From NCBI RefSeq assembly GCF_012273895.1, contig NC_052116.1:2914001-2978000 (forward strand): a stretch of 64,000 bases of DNA, in the 5' to 3' direction. This document shows positions 24,801-33,529 of this stretch, piece after piece; positions within the stretch are counted from its first letter, which is position 1, and every line of letters begins with the position of its first letter. This DNA is from Zerene cesonia (Eukaryota > Arthropoda > Insecta > Lepidoptera > Pieridae). A program made the position numbers and the translations under genes. The notes below the pieces were generated by a model. That model was given only the letters and a program-made list of their open reading frames with translations. It was not told the origin of the DNA and did not search any database.

Positions 24801-27115
24801 ATCCGGAAGTCCATATAAGTCTTTTCCTTACCTTTCCCATTCCTTTCCTTATTCCTCTCGTCAATCCTTTTTGGAAAAGGATTTCCAATTCATAGTTGGC
24901 CATCCATTTGCCTCCAAATGTTCAAGGGCGGTGGAAGCGCTTACCATCAGGCGACCCACCAGCTCGATTACCGACCGTGACTTAAAAAAAATGGTGTGGA
25001 ATATATAGATTTTTGGGTCTGCCTGTTTATTTTGAGTAATATTTGGTGCTGCTTAAACATATACAAGATGCAGCAGCAGGATATACAAGATGCTGAGCCA
25101 CACATCCAGAACTTGGCCATTAATCTATACTCATATTATAAAGAGGTGAAATTTAGGAATATTAGAGAAGAAAAATAGTGAAAATTAGGGATATCCCAAA
25201 ATTTTCAAGGATATCCCTAAAGGCTTATACCGCGTGCGAAGCCGGGGCGAACTGCTTATACGAGGTGATTATTTTGTTTCTATACTTACCTTTTGACAAA
25301 CCTTTAACCTCACTTAGCACTCAGTCCATGGCCTGAAATGTGGCTGCATATTTTATCCGCTTGCTTTTGACGTACGTAAACCTAAAAACTAGCCCCTGTG
25401 ATACATTTAAATGCATTGCAATGTCTTTAATTCTCATTTTGTATATGTTTTGTATATGAAAAACTACGTCCATATTTAATGGCATTGTAGCTTATTGGTG
25501 CACCATAATGATAAAAGAAATCAATCATAGCTCTTTCATACAGACATTTGTTTAATTTAAAATTACGACAAAAAAATTGGGACAAATGTATACAAATAGA
25601 TTAAATATATTCTAAAATGGTACACCGAATTGACATTTAGCCTTAGAGCCGCCAGCGATATTTTAATTTAAGACCACAATAAATATCTAACCTAACCTAA
25701 CCTAATCAATATCACGATAAAATCGTTAAAATTAAACAAACCCTAAGTTTATTTACCAGTATCCCGCAAAACCCAACAACGGGCTATTCGTTTTCATTTT
25801 TATTTTGAAATTATGCCATGGTAATTGACGAATTTCGTGTTACAAAGGGCCTCTCCCTCGTATATTAATTAAAAACGTGACAACCGCGAATTTGGCTTTT
25901 ATATCGTGACCGAGTGAAGCTAGGACAAAGAGAGTGTGATAAATGTATCCGCTACTGTGTAATATTCCGCCTCATTTGTAGTTTACGGCCGCCTTTGGGG
26001 ACATTAAAATGTTTCTTAAGACACCTTTGTGCCGACGGTCTTTTGAGAATTTAAAAGCGCCTTTTTTAATGTAAATCGTCGGCGTGGATTACGAATTGCT
26101 TTGATGCGAAATCGGTTTGTTGTTATGTAATGGTTTACTTAGAAATTTTTTGGGAAATTTTGCTGTGAACTGACTATTAATTTATTTAATCCTATCTATA
26201 AGGACTATTATTTTATAATCTTTTCTATTTATTTTACAAAAAGGTAGTGGCTCCTTAAAGCATTTATTTATTATGAAATGAATTGAATTACTACCCAGCT
26301 TATTAAACTGTATAAATTCCAACCACTACTATATCGCGTGTATCAAAAATTAATTTTATTACATATCTATTTTTTGTCTTTGAGGAATTACACTTCTTTA
26401 TTTAACATCATATTCTATCGATACTTAATATCCGTTCGTAAAATTGAACTCGTATTTTCAGTAAATTTTTCACTATAATAATCTCAGGCCAGCATATTTC
26501 TAAGATTTCTAACGACATTATACAAATCATGTACAGTTGGAGCGCTACGCATAAAAGAACCTTAAGTAGCGTAGAATTACGTAGCATTTCGTAGCTGCTA
26601 CGGTTGCTAGCTCTACGCTGACAAGAATCCAAGTTTGCTACGGAATTCTATTGAATTTTTAATTAACAGCCGTAAATATAAGGTCAGTACATTTCGACTC
26701 GAATCACGACCGGGTCACATGAAAATATATGTTTTTTCGTCCGAGTACTCTTATACAGCTACCTGAGGGGCTAAAAATAATATTGTTTTTAACATATACG
26801 TTAATAAACACACGTTTATATCGCTATTCCCTACATTTGATACACGTGTATCGTGATTTGTATAAATTACCATTAAAGATCGTAGAAGGTCAATCGGCTT
26901 CAGGTCCCCCTCTGGCCAATCAATACTATTATACATATATACACAATTAAATTGAAATGAGATATTCTATAACACTATACATACGTCTGTTTATAAACAT
27001 TATAAAACACCACAAACATTTTTATCTTCACGAAGTAAAATAACATCTTATACGTAGATAATTATTAATTATAGTTAATAAAACACTTACCTTGTAAAAA
27101 AGAAAGAGGAAACAT
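6396..27115 (-). CDS. eva-1: eva-1 (EVA1C-type) transmembrane SUEL-lectin receptor, 8 coding exons
   Basis: The spliced minus-strand model joins 27091-27115, 18093-18298, 16766-16904, 11956-12105, 10953-11096, 9134-9238, 8253-8390 and 6396-6886. It gives 1398 coding bases and 465 residues, with every donor GT and every acceptor AG. A hydrophobic signal peptide is followed by two SUEL/galactose-binding lectin domains (about 21-123 and 129-222), a Cys-free polar stalk (about 222-325), one transmembrane helix (about 326-347) and a tail of about 118 residues. Domain landmarks are ACDDEMVSLACPRGTSISIQ, VEVAYKCRP, CNPYTRVAIFDAQYGR and MQICHGKRRC. Two SUEL domains plus one membrane span is the EVA-1/EVA1C architecture; latrophilins carry one SUEL domain and seven spans. 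In nematodes EVA-1 is a neuronal guidance co-receptor working with Robo/SAX-3 and Slit and in MADD-4 signalling; the same role here is inferred. The identity is strong, but the start codon is tentative. Confidence 0.88.
7709..7739. repeat. perfect 13-bp hairpin in the last eva-1 intron
   Basis: AAAATTTTACATC and its exact inverse GATGTAAAATTTT are separated by five bases (TGTAT). It sits about 0.5 kb from the stalk exon at 8253. Confidence 0.7.
7882..7946 (-). repeat. tRNA-derived repeat, degenerate copy
   Basis: The minus strand begins GATCAC and ends GTGATC. It contains a perfect B-box-like GGATTCGAATCC and a GGCTAGGCGTTTCTACGG segment shared with 11216-11291. The D-arm region is shortened, so it cannot be a working tRNA. 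Confidence 0.55.
8253..8390 (-). CDS. eva-1: eva-1 exon 7: extracellular stalk, part 2
   Basis: The acceptor is TTTTAAAAG|AT and the donor is ATCAG|GTATGT. The 138-base exon is phase 1 at both ends. It encodes DTSDKWELNAVSPIADSALQ, then PSVEISSHRDKEIASENV, and ends YTGNVNKS. It is a polar linker without Cys. Local base composition rises to mixed GC compared with the AT-rich intron on each side, which supports a coding exon. Confidence 0.8.
9134..9238 (-). CDS. eva-1: eva-1 exon 6: extracellular stalk, part 1
   Basis: The acceptor is CCTTTTCAG|TT and the donor is ATCAG|GTAAAT. The 105-base exon is phase 1 at both ends. It encodes VPLGVLTERYESTDETDEV followed by TKTHEINKDKGLFQES. The segment is acidic, has no Cys and no evident fold. 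It was placed by matching splice sites and phase between the lectin and membrane exons, so support is good but rests partly on position. Confidence 0.8.
9735..9830 (+). repeat. fragment of dispersed repeat, family C
   Basis: The pyrimidine-rich stretch CCTTTTCCTCACCCTTCCCAG and its TTATTCCCTTTGTCC continuation match the middle of the family C copies at 24673 and 37341. Confidence 0.4.
10187..10430. mobile_element. foldback MITE of about 244 bp in an eva-1 intron
   Basis: The outer ends TATATATCGCAGGCAAATTA and, inverted, TATATGTCGCAGCCAAATAG pair over about 40 bases. A second inner pair (AGCTCGGCATT..CCGAGAATT and its inverse near 10337-10373) lies inside. No open frame is present. Flanks are AT-rich, so a TA target duplication is possible but not provable. 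Confidence 0.7.
10441..10530 (+). repeat. fragment of dispersed repeat, family C
   Basis: A TTTACCATCAGGTGATCCACGA segment matches the 3' core of family C. The rest is strongly diverged. Confidence 0.4.
10953..11096 (-). CDS. eva-1: eva-1 exon 5: second half of SUEL lectin domain 2
   Basis: The acceptor is CGCAATAG|AT and the donor is TGTG|GTAAGT. The 144-base exon is phase 1 at both ends. It encodes CLAPYAVETVMQICHGKRRC, then HIAATSKTFGSPC, and ends SRAYLKIVYAC. This is the conserved second half of a SUEL domain and the most recognisable part of the protein. Confidence 0.92.
11216..11291 (+). repeat. tRNA-derived repeat, fuller copy
   Basis: It is 76 bases long, with nine pairing end bases (GATCACGAG and CTCGTGATC), an A-box-like TGGTCGAGAGGCTAGG and a B-box-like GGGTCGCATTCC. 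The layout recalls a Ser/Leu-type tRNA, but the anticodon arm is poor and the T loop is altered. It is followed by a CAAATTACTTCTATTCTTT tail like that of the copy near 7880. I call it a repeat of tRNA origin. Confidence 0.55.
11677..11913 (+). repeat. dispersed repeat, family B, next to eva-1 exon 4
   Basis: It starts ACTAGC and contains GGTTTAGGCGTGAAGAAGAG and an ATAATATTAA end. Related copies lie at 14003-14212, 34109-34302 (minus), 44241-44440 and across gap 4. Its right end is 42 bases from the exon 4 splice donor. Confidence 0.65.
11956..12105 (-). CDS. eva-1: eva-1 exon 4: first half of SUEL lectin domain 2
   Basis: The acceptor is TTTAACAG|AT and the donor is GAGA|GTAAGT. The 150-base exon is symmetric (phase 1 to phase 1). 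It encodes EFLSRTGCEDDVIKLSC, then NPYTRVAIFDAQYGRTAYES, then ITCPQTQGVVEE. The split codon with exon 3 gives Tyr, producing a KCRPYEF junction that joins the two lectin domains directly. Confidence 0.9.
12190..14000. other. intron 3 of eva-1, distal part, no element recognised
   Basis: AT-rich DNA without an exon that fits the gene and without a repeat I can name. Confidence 0.4.
14003..14212 (+). repeat. dispersed repeat, family B
   Basis: It runs from CGCCCGTGGCTTCGCCCGCG through AATCGGTTGAGTCGTTTAGG and GTGAAGAAGAGACAGACAG to a TAATATAAGTACGGATA end, the usual layout of this family. Confidence 0.7.
14946..15165 (+). repeat. hairpin-type dispersed repeat, diverged copy
   Basis: It shares TTAACCCGACG, TTCGAACACT and GAGCGTGGTCAC with the copy at 47751-47936. 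The arms (14982-15018 and about 15121-15160) are still inverse to each other but have many mismatches, so this is the older copy. Confidence 0.6.
16433..16722 (+). repeat. dispersed repeat, family C, near full length, next to eva-1 exon 3
   Basis: The head is GAATTGGGCCAGCTCGCACC, the middle ACACCCCCACAGAAGACCGG, and the core GGGCGGTGGTAGCGCTTAC, with an A-rich tail. Similar copies lie at 24673-24991 and 37341-37638. This core is common in Lepidoptera and has been grouped with SINE/Lep1-like non-autonomous elements; the exact class is unsure. Confidence 0.75.
16766..16904 (-). CDS. eva-1: eva-1 exon 3: second half of SUEL lectin domain 1
   Basis: The acceptor is TCCACAG|TAC and the donor is CCGT|GTGAGT. 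The 139 bases make 46 codons plus one base. The exon starts YSLLQTVVEACQKKPACKF and ends DPCPHARKFVEVAYKCRP, which closes the first SUEL domain. The Cys spacing (EAC, PAC, DPC, YKC) fits the family. A dispersed repeat (16433-16722) begins 43 bases past the splice donor. Confidence 0.9.
17366..17543 (+). repeat. dispersed repeat, family A, complete
   Basis: It runs from CAGCTGCGCCCGCGGC through GGGATAAAAAGTTGCCTATA and ATTGCAATCGGTTCAGTAG to TTTATAATATTAGTAGGAT. It lies in eva-1 intron 2, on the strand opposite the gene. Confidence 0.8.
18093..18298 (-). CDS. eva-1: eva-1 exon 2: first half of SUEL lectin domain 1
   Basis: The acceptor is TTCACAG|CG and the donor is ATGCAG|GTATGT. The 206 bases hold two bases of a split codon plus 68 codons, ending in phase 0. 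The exon encodes LLAGTLKTMQRAACDDEMVS, then LACPRGTSISIQVAQYGK, and ends KCLWPNAMQ. The Cys pair around DDEMVSLA and the PRGTSISIQVAQYGK strand are typical of the first part of a SUEL domain. Confidence 0.9.
20090..20225. promoter_or_regulatory. CpG-rich island, possible promoter or 5' exon
   Basis: The segment CTGCGCGCGCGGCGG and its surroundings are CpG-rich inside otherwise AT-rich DNA, with several CG-containing motifs (GTAACGTTAC, GGGCGTTACAC). It lies about 1.8 kb upstream of eva-1 exon 2. It could be an alternative promoter. No TATA box or donor site is clear. Confidence 0.3.
21805..21945 (+). repeat. dispersed repeat, family B fragment
   Basis: It contains CAAATTTCATCCAAATCGCT and GGCCTGAAGAAGGGAAAAAC, a diverged version of the family B 3' half. 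Confidence 0.5.
23430..23640 (-). repeat. dispersed repeat, family C, reverse copy
   Basis: TTTTGCCTGATGGTAAGC is the inverse of the family C core. It is followed by a purine-rich GGAATAAACTGGAAAGGG segment, the inverse of the pyrimidine-rich middle. Confidence 0.6.
24673..24991 (+). repeat. dispersed repeat, family C, near full length
   Basis: The head is GAATTGGGCCAGCTGGCACC, the middle is TTTCCTTACCTTTCCCATTCC, and the core is GGGCGGTGGAAGCGCTTACC followed by ATCAGGCGACCC and an A-rich tail. Confidence 0.75.
25118..25262 (-). repeat. dispersed repeat fragment with CGAAGCCGGGGCG end
   Basis: The segment runs from ATACTCATATTATAAAGAGG to GTGCGAAGCCGGGGCGAAC. These are the reversed ends typical of short elements in this window. 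The middle is diverged. Confidence 0.45.
25321..25437 (-). pseudogene. 38-residue frame with helix-turn-helix-like sequence
   Basis: An ATG-started frame reads MRIKDIAMHLNVSQGLVF and ends KYAATFQAMD. The IKDIAMHLNVSQG stretch resembles the first HTH of transposases or repressors. It is far too short to be a whole protein and is probably a fossil fragment. I cannot assign a family. Confidence 0.25.
25687..25705. repeat. short interstitial telomere-like tract (CCTAA)n
   Basis: CTAACCTAACCTAACCTAA is nearly four units of the insect telomere repeat TTAGG. Confidence 0.6.
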
Positions 27116-27134
27116 AAATACAACGAGCCAATAA
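27091..27134 (-). CDS. eva-1: eva-1 exon 1 (signal-peptide micro-exon; candidate start)
   Basis: This 44-base exon is bounded by an acceptor of nine T then AG and by a near-consensus donor, CAAG|GTAAGTG. It ends in phase 1, which is what the exon at 18298 needs: G plus CG makes Ala. The frame reads YWLVVFMFPLSFLQ and continues as ALLAGTLKT in the next exon, which together look like a signal peptide. An in-frame ATG lies at 27113-27115. Its upstream context is weak (T at -3), so the start may instead lie in a further 5' exon joined at the T-rich acceptor. The next intron would be 8792 bases. Confidence 0.58.
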
Positions 27135-27357
27135 CTAAAAAAAAATACCGGTATCTCCCACAGGACCACCAGGCATGCGCTTGGGCATGTCTAACTGGAT
27201 CCTATTGTATACACTTTTAACATAAAAAAAAATTGTTACTTTTTTTTCAGCTTTATTAAAGAGATTGTGTTCATATAAAAATCGCATAGTGTGTTGTATT
27301 TTATTAGTATATAAAATTGAATATAATTTCATCAGTACTCTTACTAAAGCTAGTATA

Positions 27358-28498
27358 CCTAGTCTTGCCATAAATATTGTAATAAAGAAAAAAGAAAATT
27401 GTTAACTGCAAATAACATTTATTACNNNNNNNNNNNNNNNNNNNNNNNNNNNNNNNNNNNNNNNNNNNNNNNNNNNNNNNNNNNNNNNNNNNNNNNNNNN
27501 NNNNNNNNNNNNNNNNNNNNNNNNNNNNNNNNNNNNNNNNNNNNNNNNNNNNNNNNNNNNNNNNNNNNNNNNNNNNNNNNNNNNNNNNNNNNNNNNNNNN
27601 NNNNNNNNNNNNNNNNNNNNNNNNNNNNNNNNNNNNNNNNNNNNNNNNNNNNNNNNNNNNNNNNNNNNNNNNNNNNNNNNNNNNNNNNNNNNNNNNNNNN
27701 NNNNNNNNNNNNNNNNNNNNNNNNNNNNNNNNNNNNNNNNNNNNNNNNNNNNNNNNNNNNNNNNNNNNNNNNNNNNNNNNNNNNNNNNNNNNNNNNNNNN
27801 NNNNNNNNNNNNNNNNNNNNNNNNNNNNNNNNNNNNNNNNNNNNNNNNNNNNNNNNNNNNNNNNNNNNNNNNNNNNNNNNNNNNNNNNNNNNNNNNNNNN
27901 NNNNNNNNNNNNNNNNNNNNNNNNNNNNNNNNNNNNNNNNNNNNNNNNNNNNNNNNNNNNNNNNNNNNNNNNNNNNNNNNNNNNNNNNNNNNNNNNNNNN
28001 NNNNNNNNNNNNNNNNNNNNNNNNNNNNNNNNNNNNNNNNNNNNNNNNNNNNNNNNNNNNNNNNNNNNNNNNNNNNNNNNNNNNNNNNNNNNNNNNNNNN
28101 NNNNNNNNNNNNNNNNNNNNNNNNNNNNNNNNNNNNNNNNNNNNNNNNNNNNNNNNNNNNNNNNNNNNNNNNNNNNNNNNNNNNNNNNNNNNNNNNNNNN
28201 NNNNNNNNNNNNNNNNNNNNNNNNNNNNNNNNNNNNNNNNNNNNNNNNNNNNNNNNNNNNNNNNNNNNNNNNNNNNNNNNNNNNNNNNNNNNNNNNNNNN
28301 NNNNNNNNNNNNNNNNNNNNNNNNNNNNNNNNNNNNNNNNNNNNNNNNNNNNNNNNNNNNNNNNNNNNNNNNNNNNNNNNNNNNNNNNNNNNNNNNNNNN
28401 NNNNNNNNNNNNNNNNNNNNNNNNNAAATGACAGATTCGAAATTCAAATGTAATATTTTTTTATAATTAAGTGTAACAGTATTTATGGCCAGACTAAG
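27358..28498 (+). mobile_element. mariner/Tc1-like element, copy 1, interior in gap 2
   Basis: The left end is CCTAGTCTTGCCATAAATA and the inverted right end is CTTAGTCTGGCCATAAATA; about 22 of 27 terminal bases match. TA flanks both ends, the expected target duplication for Tc1/mariner. The middle is 1000 N, so no transposase can be read. It begins about 220 bases upstream of the eva-1 signal-peptide exon. The strand given is arbitrary and marks only its orientation relative to copy 2. Confidence 0.75.
27426..28425. other. assembly gap 2 (1000 N)
   Basis: A placeholder gap inside mariner-like copy 1. Confidence 0.95.
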
Positions 28499-28719
28499 TA
28501 AAAAGTATAAAATTAACAATCAACAAGTATCGCCAATGGCCCCTCACTCAATTCAAGTTTCATTGGAAACTTATAAGTGGCTTACATAATAGTTATTAGA
28601 GATATGACGATTATCAAACTAACAACAAACACTATCAAACTATTAACGACATCTTTGTGTGTGTATTTTCTAATAAATCTTTAATAACTATGCAATGTTA
28701 ATCACTTCAATAAAAACAC

Positions 28720-28927
28720 ATATTAAATTACTTGCGTCGCACAGTGTAACCCATGAACGAACCCATGGGCAATTGTAAGTATTTACACAGCTCATATCTT
28801 TTACTAATATATAAGCTATATTATTGTAAAATTTCATTACAATCAACTTAGCAGTTTGCGCGTGAAATAGTAACAATCATCCATTGATATTTATAAACTT
28901 TCGCGTTTATAATATTAAGTAGGATTT
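28720..28927 (+). repeat. dispersed repeat, family A, diverged
   Basis: It retains AAATTTCATTACAATCAACT, GCGTGAAATAGTAACAA and a TTTATAATATTAAGTAGGAT end. Confidence 0.55.
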
Positions 28928-28929
28928 TG

Positions 28930-31900
28930 AATTTATTTTGAAGTTTATATGAGTGAAATGTAATTAAATGATAAATTCAATATTATGTCAGCCTTACAGG
29001 TGTTGTGTTTTGATATTATATAATAACATGCCATAATATAATGTAATTATAATATCACGTTCAAAATACAAACTCGATGCTCGCTAAAAGCGCCGAAAAA
29101 ATGCAAACGGCGAAGGAATTCGAAAAAAGGTTTTACCAAAAAATAAATATACACAGATCGTCACCTTTTTCAATTTTGGCAATCAAAGCACAAATTGTCG
29201 ATCTGTTTCCAATTGAATAGATGTGTTAATTGGACGCTAAATGTATCACTATTTCGCATTCATGGCATACCGAATAGAAATGTCATGAATTGGACGCTAA
29301 TTCCCCTAATACATCAAAGGGTGAATAATAATTCGTATTATTCTAATGTAATAAATACCCATGGACTTTATTTGGAAAAGATAGCATTCTATTGCTTCTG
29401 TTAGAATTAGATGAAACTAAGAGAATCTGTTGTAAACCAACGTTCACAAAAAGCAAGAAGAATGTGATTTTGTAATGTGCTTTTTGTTATTCTATTGCTG
29501 TTTGAACAATTCTGTATAATTATTGTGCGCGTCTTTACTAACAAAACATTATTATTATTCTCTGAAAGTATCAAATATGGGACATGTATTTTGATTTTTT
29601 TATTAGAAATAAAAAAGGCAAAGAACATTTATAGCTTAATAACAAAGACAATGAGTCTTACCGTTAAAATGATAGTAAAATTGAACTGCAGTGAATGAGA
29701 ATTTCTAATCTAACTGCATTTTCATTGACCTCCCGTTGTGATCGCTGATTAAGTTGTTTGTAAACAATGAGCGATTCTAATATCAGCTCAAAATAGCGTT
29801 TATCTCAAAAAATGCAAATAACATTCTTAATAATATTTCGTCGTTTGTAAATTCCAATATTATATTAAATTTCCTTAAAAAAAACTTAATTAATTGTTAT
29901 CGCGACGATCTCAACATGAAAAATTATGTCGTGTTGTGTGTCGAGTTATTTTTATATGAAGCAATGCTCTAGAAATGATGTTTATTATTTTTATTTAATT
30001 TGAAAAAGAATAATTATTAATATAAGCACTTATTTTCTTTATATACATAAATTAAATTGTATATATATAAATTAAATATACATGTTATAACAGCTTAAAA
30101 AAAACGTAAATAGAATATACAATACAGAATAATAAATTAGGCATATTCAACAGAGAAAAAATTCAAAATAAAAATATTGTTAAGTACAAAAACAAAAGCT
30201 CTGAACGAAGGTACGAAATAAAACATGAATTGAATCAAATATGCATGCGCTAAAGCAATGCAGACAAAAATGCTTTCAATACAATACGCTTTAAATACTG
30301 CATACAATATAACACACAATAATATTCCATATATTTTAAACTACTGAATTGCGTGAATTGTGTATTATATCTTATTAGATAAAAGCAGCAAATCACCTAA
30401 ATTATCCAAGTTGGAACATGATGGTTTCGGGCAAAACAGGAAGCCAAACACGAGTATTAACGCAGCTCTCATATTGATAAGTTATCGTCACGTCATTATC
30501 ACTTATCACTAATCACTAATCATGCCCGTCCTTCACCTTCAAGGATGTTCATCTCTATGGTAAACAAAACAAGTCTCTTATAAAGTTTATAACACGCGTA
30601 GACTGTAAAATTAATCGTAAATTAAAAGATAAGCACAACAATCGCACGATATTTCAAAATAAGAAGGCTTGCTTGCGCACGCGGCAAATCACGTGGCGCC
30701 AAACCGCGTGGCAACCGGTGTCCACAAAATAGAAGCGTGTGGCCACATTGGCTTCGGTCGTGCGACTGACGCGAGACGCTAAAGCGCCTTTAGCTTTCAA
30801 CCATTGGTCACAGGCCGAGCCCATCAATTTAGCCTGACGTTTCAATGAAAGCTTCACATTTCCCTAGTGAGAAATTAAGAAGTTGCGTTCGTAATTAAAA
30901 CGTATGCTAGTTTGAAGAGAGCTTAAAGGCTTTGAGATTATTCCATCGTTAGGAGTTTAATTTCGTTTCAAAGGCTATTAAATTTAGATCGGATTCACTA
31001 AATTGTCCTTTATAGATAAAAGTGTTCTCTTAATTATTTTCGACTTAATGTTCAAATATCGGGAATATCTACATTTCGTTATTTGAAATTTAAAATATAC
31101 CAAATTATTGAATCATACACATACACATTTAATTGCTGTTAAGCAGTAAATTTGACTTAAATGATTACCAAATTTTCCTAAATGTTATTTAGATGTATTA
31201 TAATACTGTACAAAAACATTTAGAGCACATTCCCGCCAACGCAGTTCGGTCTTAGTACCCAAAATCTTTTCTTCGAAATTCAATTTCTGTGTACGAATGA
31301 AGTCTTCTTTGCATGAACTTAGTGATAAATGACGACAGATGCCGTTCGTACACACAAGGGACTTTATAAACGACCTCGAGTTAACAAGTTCGGAGTTATT
31401 GCACTATTTTACCTGTTCTGACATCGAGAAATTGATTGTTCTCCCAACTAACATGCTGATTTTGAGACCGCGGTAATTGCAGCTGCTGTTTACGGATATA
31501 TCTGATTGAAGCTTGTAGCGAGTAATGATTTTGATAGCTGAATAATTAATATGTAGAACTGTTGCCTCTTTTTCGTACTTATGTTATCGTTGAAATGATT
31601 TTGGATAAGTTTTATCAGTATTTTGGACTAATTGAAGACTTTCTTTAGAAGGTAAAAATGACAAAAAATGACGCAATAAAAATGACAATAAATACCTACG
31701 AAAAGACGGAATAAAAACAAAGTAAGAAAGAGAAGAACATCCAGCCTAAAAAATAAATAACTGTGCCACGAATCACATTTACCATAGTAATATTTCGTAA
31801 AAAACGTAACTACTTAACAGATTGCATAACATACACCTTGACAACAGTATGTAATAATTTAACCGTATTCTGTTATCGTTATAAAAACAAACCGTTTACT

Positions 31901-32359
31901 TAGACCAATCGATGTACAGTCAATAAAGTTCACGCTATATAAAATAAAACAGCTCCCATCACTGGCTCAGTTCGTTATTACAGTACACTGGTTTTTATTT
32001 TTTATATTACATTGGTGCATTGCAGTTCAAGCCACCGTGTGCAAGTGGCTTGCCCTGAGGGGATCGACGACCTCGATTTTAGATTATGACCAACCCTTAA
32101 TAATTCAACTGACGTACGAGTGTGTAGTTTTAATTTAGAGCAAACTTCGCTCTTGGCACTTCCTGTGTATTGCGCTACAATTAATAATAGTACAACTGTT
32201 ATTTCTCGCTCAAACTTGTTAATGCTTTGTGCTTCAAACTTTTTCCTTGATGTTTCCTTTTGTAATTAAAAGATGGTATATACAGGTGACTTAAATTTTC
32301 AATGTTTAATAACCCGAAACGTTTAGAGTTCGTTACAGTATACAAATAATTATGAAGAG
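28930..32359. other. AT-rich region, no gene recognised
   Basis: Nothing gene-like is visible apart from the CpG-rich island at 30660-30860. The open frames in this stretch have no domain or splice support. Confidence 0.45.
30660..30860. promoter_or_regulatory. CpG-rich island, possible promoter or first exon
   Basis: A sharply GC- and CpG-rich block (GCGCACGCGGC, ACGTGGCGCC, GCGAGACGC) with a CACGTG E-box at about 30689. It lies about 3.5 kb upstream of the eva-1 signal-peptide exon, so it could hold the promoter or an untranslated first exon. A minus-strand frame crosses it but has no domain and no good donor. Confidence 0.3.
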
Positions 32360-32361
32360 AT

Positions 32362-32540
32362 AGCTATTCGCCCCGGCTTCGCCCGTGGTACATTTATACC
32401 CTATGTCACTCAGTGAAGGTGCAGCTTTCTAATGGTGAAAGAATTTTTAAAATCGGTCCAGAAGTTTTTGCGTTTATTCATTACATACAAACAAACAAAA
32501 ATACAAATCCTTCCGCTTTATAATATTAGTGTAGATATAA
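32362..32540 (+). repeat. dispersed short element with CCCGTGG..TTTATAATATTAGTGTAGAT ends
   Basis: It runs from GCCCCGGCTTCGCCCGTGG through AAAATCGGTCCAGAAGTTTT and CATACAAACAAACAAA to TTTATAATATTAGTGTAGAT. Confidence 0.65.
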
Positions 32541-33529
32541 TCCTATCATTATATTGTCACATCACCATTTTAAGCCTTAAAAGACCCTTAATTTAGGGAC
32601 ATTTTTGGGTGCGGAAACTGTCGAAATTTACAGTAAAAGTGTGATGGTCGCGAATTGCGATTGCACTAACTCTATAGTTTTCTCGTTAATATCTCCACAG
32701 AAAGTTCCAAGTTTAAATTAGTGGCGTATCAGCCATAAGCTCCTAATAATGGAGTCTTATAAGATCGGTGACCTCAGTCTGCGTTGAACCAAACTAATTT
32801 TATGATATTAACAGAGGGGATTATTTTCTTTCCTTGCGGCATTAAGTGTTTTTTTATACCTCATATTTATTATAACAAAACGTAATATTATAGACACAAT
32901 CACGTTGCCTTTTTAATTTTTAAAACTATAACAATATTATATAAAACATAACATGTAATGTCACAGTAACCAGACCATTCTTATACATAAAATATTTTTA
33001 AATAGAATACTTGATAGAAAAAAAGATTGTATGTGCGTCTCTCCACTCTTTAAACTACTGGGCAAATTTTTGAAAAAGTTTTGTACGGTGATAGATCAAT
33101 ATAAGTTTAAATTATAGGATACATTTTATTTAAAATATTTTACCACGAATATATATAACGTAAATATTATGAGGTGAACGTAAACGTAATGAAATGAGGT
33201 GTCATAAGATAGGTCTTTTAGAACAATGTAAAGGTTTCTCAATAACTTTTTGCCAAAATAAATACTTAAAAAAATTTCGTCTCTAAAGTCGTCAAAAAAT
33301 GTCATACCGCCTCTCCTAATATACACGAAGTTCGTTATAATTTTGTAGCCCAGGCGAGCAAAGCCGCGAGCAGTATTCTAGTTATAACATAAATTATATA
33401 ATGAATTATTACAAGCATGCACTTACCAACATATATTATTGATTAATATTACTAAGTAACTAAATAAGATTATACTAATGCGATTATAAATATGAAGGCA
33501 CAAGTCTTATTAATTTTATAATACCTAGT

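Larger units (their letters stand above)
18299..27090. other. long first intron of the eva-1 model
   Basis: This 8.8 kb interval separates the signal-peptide exon from exon 2. It contains a CpG-rich island (20090-20225), family B and C repeats (21805-21945, 23430-23640, 24673-24991), a small helix-turn-helix-like frame (25321-25437) and a short telomere-like tract (25687-25705). The rest is AT-rich with no exon that fits the gene. Confidence 0.5.

Noticed and set aside
26408..26632. Minus-strand frame with MLRNSTLLKVLLCVALQLYM, considered as a signal-peptide exon
   Set aside because: No consensus donor follows in the needed phase, and it overlaps the CTACG-rich cluster, so its sequence is explained by that motif.
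30654..30857. 67-codon minus-strand frame across the CpG-rich block
   Set aside because: It begins at GTG and has no domain. High GC content lowers stop-codon frequency, so the openness is uninformative.
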